A stretch of 11,215 nt of DNA. Source: Planctomycetales bacterium. GTDB lineage: Bacteria > Planctomycetota > Phycisphaerae > SM23-33. Location: the NCBI GenBank assembly GCA_030592655.1, contig JAUVIQ010000091.1, positions 1 through 11,215 on the forward strand. Reading direction: 5' to 3'. Position 1 is the stretch's first letter. Every line of letters begins with the position of its first letter. The notes under the pieces were generated by a model, which ran no database searches, had not been told where the DNA came from, and was given only the letters and a program-made list of their open reading frames with translations. Below are positions 5,870-11,215 of this stretch, piece after piece. The position numbers and the translations under genes are program-made.

Positions 5870-8800
5870 TTGAGTGGTCACGCCCCTGTTACCAGACCTG
5901 CCGATGGGGATGTCTCGCCGGTTCCCGGGCTGGGCGATATCGCTCCTATCCCTGGGTTGAAGATTTATCAGCACGATAAGCACCATCGCCTCCAGGCGAA
6001 GTACACGTCCAAACGGTCGGAAAAGGTCGGCGAGAAATTTTTCCTGACGGACCCGAAGGTCGAATTGTTCCTGCGCGACGGCAAAATAATTACCATTGAG
6101 GCCGAGCATGGGGTTATCATCGCCAGCGAGGCTGCCGGTAAGTGGAACGTTCGCAACGGGACATTAAAGGCGGACAAGGATAAAATCCGCATTACTATTG
6201 ATCGCAGCCGGGACGCCAACCCGAATCGTCCGCCGCTGGAACAGAGACCTGGCGATGCGGTCAGAATTTATCTCAATGACGAGGTGAATTTCGACAACGA
6301 GATGCTGACGATTCTTTCCGACGGACTCGTCAGCGTTTTGTCCAAAGAAGCCGATATTTTCGGTCGGGGTCTGCGAATATCCTGGAACGAGGCGCCGCGA
6401 CAACTTCGGGAACTTCGGATAACCCACGGCGACCGCATGGTAATCCGTGAAGGACAGGGGCAATTCATCGGTAAAATCTCCCTTCCCGGCGGCGCTGACC
6501 CGGACAAGAAAACTACGACGAAACCGCCTGAGCCTTCGGCCGGACCATCGGCCGAGACTAAAGAGTCCGTCGCCCGCGCCGAAACGCCGACCACCGTCCC
6601 GACGACCATGCCGACCACCGTCCCTGCCGGACCAGCGCCGGTTATGGAGGATACATACGTAGTTACATTCAACGATAACGTCCGTGTTACCAGCGGTAAC
6701 CAGCGGATGACAGGCGCGGATAAACTCCGCCTGGTGTTCGAATTCAAAAGCCCAAGCCGGGACGAACCCCAAAACAGCACCCGCTCCGCCAAAGAGAAAA
6801 AGACGCCGCCAAGCGGAACGACCCCCAAAATCACCGCAAGCAGGCCGACCGACGATAAAGTTCCGACAACAAAGCCGGCGGATGATGATGCAATGGTCAT
6901 AACCTGGACCGGGCCGCTGGTTGTCAAACCGTTCAGAAGCCATGAAAAGCCGATACCAAAGCGTTTCGACGTTACCGCGATCGGAAAGAAACTAACTCTG
7001 GCTGACGGTAAGGCCTCCGCTGTTTGCAGGAGGCTGGAGTTCCGCTCGCCGGGTCGTGGCGGCATGTTAATCGGAACGCCCGACGAACCGGTCAAACTGA
7101 AAATGGAAAGCGGGGAGAAAATTACCGTACCGAAGGTCAGGTTCAACAGCGATACGGGTGTTGTCAATCTGGATGGGGCCGGCGAAATGCACCTGCCCGA
7201 AAGCGCCGCTGCATCACTGAACCTCGCCGGACGGAATGATGAGCAACCCGATAAGAAAAAACGCGAGGCAGTTACAATACGATGGAGCGAGAAAGTCGTC
7301 GCTTCGCTGGGGCGCCGGGAAGTCAAAACGGAAACAGGCGTTAAAAATGAGGATTTCCTGCGATGGGCGGTTTTCGTCGGTGAAGTGAATGTCCGGCAGG
7401 GCGAAACACAGAGCATGAAGGCTGATAAACTTACTGCCCGATTTCATCTGCCCGCATCGGCCGATGAAAAGGCCAACCGCATGGCTTCGCTTTATGCCGA
7501 CGGTAACGTGAATATGAACGATACCAAAAGCGGCGAGTTTATAAAATCGCAGACATTGGACGTTCAGATGTCCGGGCCCGATGAGGAAAAGGCATATCCC
7601 CGAAAAATCGTAGCCACAGGCGACATATCGGCAATGCAGGATAAACGGGAAATCAAAGCCAGCAAGAGCATGACGATTACCTTCGCTCCGCAAAAGGACA
7701 AAAAGACCGGAAAAATCGAGATCAAACCACAGCAGCTGGATGCCGTCGGCGATGTAAAGATTACCGACCACAGCGAAGAAGATACCGTAGTTATTGAGGC
7801 AGAGACGTTGACGAGTAACTTATCGGCCAAGACTGCGATACTGAAAGGAAAACCCGCGACAGTCAGGCAGAAGGACAATATCATCCGTGGCGAGAAGATT
7901 TACTTCGACCAGACCAAAGAGTCCGCCAGCGTCGCCGGTGCGGGAAGCCTGCGTTTCTACACCGACAGGGACATCGCCGGCACCAAATCGGACAAACCCA
8001 GACCTATGGATATTGCATGGGATGAAAAAATGGATTATCACGGGAAAGAGCGGACAGCGATTATTGACGGTGGGGTACATTTGAAAATCGCCGGAGATGA
8101 ACTGAAATGCGGAAAGATGAAAATCATCTTTGCCAAGCCGGAGGATGATGTTGCCACCAGACCGACCGCCGAGACCAAGCCGGCGGAGTTTGCGAGTTTC
8201 CGCCCGCAGAAGATCAAAACAGTAATAACCGAGAAAAAAGTCTGCCTGAAATCGCAGCGCCGGGACAAGGACGGGTTCCTGCTCCAGCGTGTGCAATTGC
8301 GGTCGGAGCACGTCATATACGAGGTTGACCTGGGCGTGCTTAAATGCCCCAAGGCCGGTACGTTGAGCGCCGAAGACTATCGCCTGCCGGAGAAAAAAGC
8401 GAACGCCGGTCGGCGAAGAGACGACCTCGCCGGTAGCATTGACCGCCCGTCGCAGTCGGTGTTCCGGTGGTCCGAGTCGATGAAGATGGATCAAACCAGC
8501 CGGGAGGTTTGGATGTCGGGCAAGGTACGATTGGTTCATTGCAGCGGCGGAAATGTAGTCTTGGCGAAAAAACTCCGCGTTCTCCCGTGGGGCAAGTTAC
8601 CGGAAGGACGCAACACCGAATTGAACTGCGAGAAAATGAAGGCCCAGTTCGCAGCACCCGATAAGGATGCCGCATCCGGTTCAGGCCCAGCCGTCGGTTC
8701 GCTGGACCTCTTCGACGCTACCGGCGACGTGAAACTCGAAGACGGCCCGCGACAGATATTCTGTCAACGGATTCTCTACCAGCGATTGCCCGCCGACACA

Positions 8801-8968
8801 GCGATTATCTGGGGTTCACTGCCGGGCAAACCGAAAAAGAACGCCATTATGTACTATCGGGACGTCCAAAGAGGTGTCCTGAACAGTTGGGAGAATCCCA
8901 AACTCATCTGGTACCGCAAAACCAATCGCGTCGAAGCCAAAGACGTCAAGGTCCGAGGCGGACGGTAA
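5870..8968 (+). CDS. Giant LptC/LptA (OstA)-like LPS-export protein, N-terminus interrupted
   Basis: The open part codes 1032 aa from TTG 5870; with the interrupted anchor from 5771 the gene would span 1065 codons. Residues 28-110 resemble LptC (PGLKIYQHDKHHRLQAKYTSKR, GKIITIEAEHGVI, WNVRNGTLKADKDKI). The rest carries several OstA/LptA-type beta segments, for example MTGADKLRLVFEF, YADGNVNMNDTKSGEFIKSQ, VATGDISAMQDKREIKASKS and AVGDVKITDHSEED followed by TAILKGKPATVRQKDNIIRG (624-674). Thr/Pro-rich linkers lie at 213-258 and 297-340. Such proteins bridge the periplasm and carry LPS from the inner to the outer membrane. Position after kdsD-kdsC fits lptC-lptA, so this may be a fused, expanded form. 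lptB does not follow. The TTG start lacks a signal peptide and has AAGGA 13 nt upstream, so it is probably not the natural start. Confidence 0.75.
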   Translation: MSGHAPVTRPADGDVSPVPGLGDIAPIPGLKIYQHDKHHRLQAKYTSKRSEKVGEKFFLTDPKVELFLRDGKIITIEAEHGVIIASEAAGKWNVRNGTLKADKDKIRITIDRSRDANPNRPPLEQRPGDAVRIYLNDEVNFDNEMLTILSDGLVSVLSKEADIFGRGLRISWNEAPRQLRELRITHGDRMVIREGQGQFIGKISLPGGADPDKKTTTKPPEPSAGPSAETKESVARAETPTTVPTTMPTTVPAGPAPVMEDTYVVTFNDNVRVTSGNQRMTGADKLRLVFEFKSPSRDEPQNSTRSAKEKKTPPSGTTPKITASRPTDDKVPTTKPADDDAMVITWTGPLVVKPFRSHEKPIPKRFDVTAIGKKLTLADGKASAVCRRLEFRSPGRGGMLIGTPDEPVKLKMESGEKITVPKVRFNSDTGVVNLDGAGEMHLPESAAASLNLAGRNDEQPDKKKREAVTIRWSEKVVASLGRREVKTETGVKNEDFLRWAVFVGEVNVRQGETQSMKADKLTARFHLPASADEKANRMASLYADGNVNMNDTKSGEFIKSQTLDVQMSGPDEEKAYPRKIVATGDISAMQDKREIKASKSMTITFAPQKDKKTGKIEIKPQQLDAVGDVKITDHSEEDTVVIEAETLTSNLSAKTAILKGKPATVRQKDNIIRGEKIYFDQTKESASVAGAGSLRFYTDRDIAGTKSDKPRPMDIAWDEKMDYHGKERTAIIDGGVHLKIAGDELKCGKMKIIFAKPEDDVATRPTAETKPAEFASFRPQKIKTVITEKKVCLKSQRRDKDGFLLQRVQLRSEHVIYEVDLGVLKCPKAGTLSAEDYRLPEKKANAGRRRDDLAGSIDRPSQSVFRWSESMKMDQTSREVWMSGKVRLVHCSGGNVVLAKKLRVLPWGKLPEGRNTELNCEKMKAQFAAPDKDAASGSGPAVGSLDLFDATGDVKLEDGPRQIFCQRILYQRLPADTAIIWGSLPGKPKKNAIMYYRDVQRGVLNSWENPKLIWYRKTNRVEAKDVKVRGGR
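6587..6622 (+). repeat. Three 12-bp units inside the LPS-export gene linker
   Basis: CCGACCACCGTC, CCGACGACCATG and CCGACCACCGTC are consecutive and in frame, encoding PTTV, PTTM, PTTV in the first Thr/Pro-rich linker. It is an expandable, probably unstructured spacer between beta segments. Confidence 0.7.
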
Positions 8969-8976
8969 AAAAGACA

Positions 8977-9047
8977 GGGACTTGGGACTTGGGATTAGGG
9001 ACTAGAAAAAGGAATCCGCAATCCACAATCTACAATCCGCAATCAGT
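8977..9047. repeat. Two 7-bp repeat arrays in the gap between the LPS-export gene and argF
   Basis: Just after the LPS-export gene stop lies AAAAAAGAC (8967-8975), then four heptamers GGGACTT, GGGACTT, GGGATTA, GGGACTA (8977-9004). A short GAAAAAGG follows, then four heptamers AATCCGC, AATCCAC, AATCTAC, AATCCGC (9013-9040) and a fifth partial unit AATCAGT (9041-9047). The argF stop codon (9043-9045, - strand) lies in that last unit. The two genes converge here and no GC-rich terminator hairpin is present. Confidence 0.8.
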
Positions 9048-9930
9048 TGATTCCGCCTTCAGCGATGAGAACGCCCAGAAGTGTCCGCTGGAAGTGCAGG
9101 CGGTTTTCTGCCTCTTCGAAGATTGTTCCGGCGTGGGCCGACATTACTTCGTCTGTAATTTCATAGCCACGGTATGCCGGCAGACAGTGCATGACAACGG
9201 CGTCTTTGGGAGCGGTTTTGAGCAGTTCGGCGTTGACCTGATAGGGTTTGAATGTGGCGATCCGTTCGTCTTTCTCGTCCTCCTGCCCCATTGATGTCCA
9301 CGTATCCGTATAGATGATCGATGCGCCCTCGACGGCTTCGCGTGGATCGCGGGTCTGCGCGACGTCCAGTTCCAGTTCGTATCCTTCCGGGCAGGCCAGG
9401 GCGAATTCCATCCCGAGTTTTTCGCACAGTATCGCCAGCGAGCGAGCGACGTTATTACCGTCGCCGATGAACGCCAGTTTCCGCCCGCGAACGTCGCCGA
9501 AAATCTCCATCGCCGTCATCACGTCCGCCATTGCCTGGCACGGGTGGGAGTAATCGGTCAGGGCGTTGATTACCGGTTTTGAGCAGTGTTCAGCCAGGCC
9601 TTGCACCGTCTCGTGGCTGAAGGTTCGAGCCACCACCGCGTCGCACATCCGGCCAAGCACAGCCGATACGTCGGACACCGGTTCGCGGCTGCCCAGGCCG
9701 ATATCGGCGTTGGTCAGATTAATCGCCGCTCCGCCAAGATGGACAATAGCGGCCTCGAAACTCACCCGCGTCCGTAGCGACGGTTTCTCGAAGATAAGCG
9801 CCAGAACCTTTCTCCGACAAGATGCCGGAAGTTTCCCCGCCCGAAAGAGTTTCTTATCCACAATCGCTCGCTCAAGCAAACCCTTCAGTTGCTCACCGGA
9901 AAAATCCGCAATGTTAATGAAATCTTTCAT
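9043..9930 (-). CDS. argF: Ornithine carbamoyltransferase
   Basis: It transfers the carbamoyl group of carbamoyl phosphate to ornithine, giving citrulline, in arginine synthesis; cytosolic, usually a trimer. At 295 aa it is slightly short for the family but complete. Carbamoyl phosphate contacts are FEKPSLRTRVSFE (47-59; Leu at the second position of the usual STRTR motif) and DYSHPCQAMAD (126-136). GDGNNVARSL (156-165) begins the ornithine domain, and TDTWTSMGQEDE (208-219) is the ornithine loop. The catalytic Cys is in MHCLPAYRGYEITDE (247-261). The DxxxSMG and HCLP motifs favour ornithine over acetyl- or succinylornithine as substrate, though AYRG after HCLP differs from the E. coli form. 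ATG at 9928-9930 is preceded by six GAA triplets that may serve as a purine-rich binding site. It follows argB after 53 bp and is probably cotranscribed. Its TGA lies in a heptad repeat. Confidence 0.93.
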   Translation of the reverse strand: MKDFINIADFSGEQLKGLLERAIVDKKLFRAGKLPASCRRKVLALIFEKPSLRTRVSFEAAIVHLGGAAINLTNADIGLGSREPVSDVSAVLGRMCDAVVARTFSHETVQGLAEHCSKPVINALTDYSHPCQAMADVMTAMEIFGDVRGRKLAFIGDGNNVARSLAILCEKLGMEFALACPEGYELELDVAQTRDPREAVEGASIIYTDTWTSMGQEDEKDERIATFKPYQVNAELLKTAPKDAVVMHCLPAYRGYEITDEVMSAHAGTIFEEAENRLHFQRTLLGVLIAEGGIN

Positions 9931-9934
9931 CTGT

Positions 9935-9952
9935 TTCTTCTTCTTCTTCTTC
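9935..9952 (-). repeat. (GAA)6 triplet repeat in the argF leader
   Basis: Six TTC triplets on the + strand (GAA on the argF strand) sit 4 nt upstream of the argF ATG. They replace a normal Shine-Dalgarno sequence. Slippage would change the leader by 3 nt per unit without touching the coding frame. Confidence 0.8.
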
Positions 9953-9960
9953 TATCTTTT

Positions 9961-9988
9961 CCCTAAACCCAAGTCCCAAGTCCCTATT
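9961..9988 (-). repeat. 7-bp repeat array at the argB stop codon
   Basis: On the argB strand four heptamers read AATAGGG, ACTTGGG, ACTTGGG, TTTAGGG. The argB stop TAG (9984-9986) is inside the first unit. The unit sequence is the same family as the array at 8977-9004 but on the opposite strand, so copies flank argF as inverted repeats, each just after the 3' end of a gene. Confidence 0.8.
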
Positions 9989-10856
9989 TGTGGACGACCG
10001 TTCCTACTCCCTCGTCGGTATAAATTTCCAGCAGTAGCGCATGTGCAAATCTTCCGTTGATTATGTGTGTTCGTCCGACGCCGGCGTCCAGCGCACGCAG
10101 ACAGGCTTCGACCTTCGGAAGCATTCCGCCTACGATAGCGCCGTCTTCGATCATTGTTCGTATCTGCTCTTCGGTCGCGTCGCTTATCCGGCTGTTCGGG
10201 TCGTCGAGATCGGCGCGGATACCGTGCGTGTCGGATACGACGACGAATTTGTCAGCCTTCAGTGCGGCGGCGACTTCGCCGGCGGCTGTATCGGCATTGC
10301 AGTTGAGTTTTCCACCGCCCCGATCGCGCGCAAGCGGGGCAATGACAGGTATCGTATCGGCCTGGCATAGAAGTTCGATTACCCCGGCATTGACATTGTT
10401 AATCTGCCCGACCTGTCCGAGATCGATCTTCCGCCCGTCTTCTTCGACGAATAATCGTTCCCCGAACAGTACGCAGCTGCCCAGCGTATGCAGCCCCATT
10501 GCCGAGGAACCCATTTCCTGAATGGTCGTTACGATTCGCCGGTTAATCTCGTTGCACAGGACGTGCTCGACGACGGTCAGCGTTTGCTTATCGGTATATC
10601 GTCGTCCCTGGACGAACTGGACCTCCAGGCCGTGCTCTTCCATCGCTTTACTGATGGCTTTTCCGCCGCCGTGGACGATCACCGGACGCATACCGACGGT
10701 GTTCATAAAGACCACGTCTGTCAGCAGGTCGGTGAGCGTTTGCTCGTCGTCCATTACCGCTCCGCCGATCTTGACGACGACGGTCTTACCCGCAAACCGC
10801 TGGATATACCCCAATGCCTCAATCAGCATCTTCGCTTTGGCGATAGCCTTTTCCAT
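9984..10856 (-). CDS. argB: Acetylglutamate kinase
   Basis: It phosphorylates N-acetylglutamate with ATP, the second and usually rate-controlling step of arginine synthesis. At 290 aa it has the full family length. The amino acid kinase fold is shown by KTVVVKIGGAVMDDE (24-38), VIVHGGGKAISKAM (59-72), LNCNADTAAGEVA (184-196, substrate and nucleotide site), VVVSDTHGIRAD (205-216) and GGMLPKVEACLRAL (243-256). An extra N-terminal helix ending in ALGYIQRFAGKT comes before the first strand. In known enzymes this extension goes with the hexameric, arginine-inhibited form, so feedback by arginine is likely (inference). ATG at 10854-10856 has AAGGA 7 nt upstream. A candidate promoter lies about 28 nt upstream of the ATG. 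The stop is TAG, and it falls at the normal family C-terminus, inside a heptad repeat. Confidence 0.95.
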   Translation of the reverse strand: MEKAIAKAKMLIEALGYIQRFAGKTVVVKIGGAVMDDEQTLTDLLTDVVFMNTVGMRPVIVHGGGKAISKAMEEHGLEVQFVQGRRYTDKQTLTVVEHVLCNEINRRIVTTIQEMGSSAMGLHTLGSCVLFGERLFVEEDGRKIDLGQVGQINNVNAGVIELLCQADTIPVIAPLARDRGGGKLNCNADTAAGEVAAALKADKFVVVSDTHGIRADLDDPNSRISDATEEQIRTMIEDGAIVGGMLPKVEACLRALDAGVGRTHIINGRFAHALLLEIYTDEGVGTVVHK

Positions 10857-10883
10857 ATGTCATTCCTTCGGAGGAAAAAAAGG

Positions 10884-10912
10884 AAACTACATCTAACTGT
10901 AGAATATGTCAA
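10884..10912 (-). promoter_or_regulatory. Candidate sigma70-type promoter for argB-argF
   Basis: On the - strand a perfect -35 box TTGACA (10907-10912) is separated by 17 nt from TAGTTT (10884-10889), a weak -10 (three of six consensus bases). Transcription would start about 20-25 nt before the argB ATG, leaving room for the AAGGA site at 10864-10868. No ARG-box operator pattern was recognised. Confidence 0.4.
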
Positions 10913-10960
10913 CCAACTCTCCAAGCCAAACCAAAACGGAAACGTAGGGGACGAATCTGC

Positions 10961-11070
10961 CGGAATCAAACCGGAACCAAAACGGAACGAAACGGAACGA
11001 CACGGGCCAATTCGGGCCGATTCGGGCCAATTGGGAACGAATGGGAACCGTTGGGGCCAATTCGGGCCAA
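10961..11070. repeat. Array of eleven 10-bp repeats upstream of argB
   Basis: Eleven consecutive decamers: CGGAATCAAA, CCGGAACCAA, AACGGAACGA twice, CACGGGCCAA, TTCGGGCCGA, TTCGGGCCAA, TTGGGAACGA, ATGGGAACCG, TTGGGGCCAA, TTCGGGCCAA. The common pattern is NNSGGRMCRA, with two sub-types (GGAAC and GGGCC). The period is not a multiple of three and no protein makes sense across it. It is close to one helical turn of DNA, so every unit presents the same face. Weaker related sequence extends left to about 10930. Confidence 0.8.
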
Positions 11071-11164
11071 AGGCAAAATGCGTAACTCTTTATAAAACAA
11101 GCGGTTATGGTTTTCAGGGTCATTTTTTCGTCCATTTTAAAAAATCCGCCTTTACCTATCTTAC
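11071..11164. other. Non-coding stretch beyond the decamer array
   Basis: AT-rich sequence with no supported gene. It contains TTTATAAA near 11089 and an A/T-rich patch at 11126-11146. A 9-bp tandem duplication TTACCTATC lies at 11152-11160 and 11161-11169. Confidence 0.4.
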
Positions 11165-11215
11165 CTATCTTCTACGGCTTGCCGTTCGGCGTTGCTCACG
11201 ACGGGCCGTTTCGCC
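11165..11215 (-). CDS. Possible C-terminal end of a gene running off the window
   Basis: From the window edge the - strand reads GETARREQRRTASRRR and then TAG (11165-11167), an Arg-rich tail such as might end a nucleic-acid-binding or basic protein. Only 16 codons are visible, so it may be chance. The one supporting point is that its stop lies in a 9-bp tandem repeat (11152-11169), as the stops of other genes in the window lie in repeats. Confidence 0.2.
   Translation of the reverse strand, partial: GETARREQRRTASRRR

Noticed and set aside
6268..7416. Long - strand frame (382 codons) antisense to the LPS-export gene, and a second one at 6164-6943
   Set aside because: The + strand frame has recognisable OstA-like segments. 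The antisense products have biased composition and no family resemblance; they are shadows of codon bias.
8969..9042. Rho-independent terminator between convergent LPS-export gene and argF
   Set aside because: The gap contains only heptad arrays and A-runs; no GC-rich hairpin followed by T-run on either strand.
5834..9986. Genome-wide reassignment of TAG to an amino acid
   Set aside because: argB ends with TAG exactly where the family C-terminus is expected, so TAG works as a stop. Site-specific readthrough remains possible.
10893..11135. 80-codon - strand frame upstream of argB
   Set aside because: It reads through the decamer array, so its apparent protein repeat is a product of the 10-bp DNA period, and it ends in the candidate promoter.

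Overview
The window comes from a Gram-negative (diderm) bacterium of moderate GC content. Two genes for the Kdo sugar of lipopolysaccharide, an LptA/LptC-like LPS-export protein, and a CsgG-type lipoprotein all point to an outer membrane. The style of the proteins (Thr/Pro/Arg-rich linkers, a very large OstA-like protein, the argF/argB motif variants) and the repeat-filled gaps suggest Planctomycetota, perhaps Phycisphaerae. That placement is an inference from style, not from a marker gene.

Layout. (1) 170-2059, + strand: a CsgG-family lipoprotein and an exported protein of unknown function. (2) 2052-2157: a perfect palindrome with 51-bp arms between convergent genes, which supplies the last codons and stop codons of both. 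(3) 2150-3861, - strand: trpS and scpA, overlapping by 4 nt (ATGA). (4) 4061-8968, + strand: kdsD, kdsC and a giant LptC/LptA-like gene, the same order as the kdsD-kdsC-lptC-lptA region of Proteobacteria. The giant gene has an in-frame TAG inside its N-terminal membrane anchor, followed 2 nt later by a 7-bp stem-loop. (5) 9043-10856, - strand: argB then argF of arginine synthesis. (6) 10857-11215: a probable argB promoter, an array of 10-bp repeats, and possibly the last 16 codons of a - strand gene leaving the window.

The genes are mostly ordinary housekeeping. The unusual part is between them. Most gaps are filled end to end by short-period arrays: 7 bp in most, 9-10 bp in one, 10 bp upstream of argB. 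The arrays differ in sequence but share a layout of an array, an A-rich core such as AAAAAAGAC, and often an inverted array. In at least six of the nine genes the stop codon itself lies inside the repeat or palindrome, and in kdsD, kdsC and the LPS-export gene the repeat runs up to or close to the next start codon, leaving no clear Shine-Dalgarno sequence. By contrast trpS and argB have good ribosome-binding sites. The most notable observations are this stop-codon-linked repeat system and the amber codon with its adjacent stem-loop.
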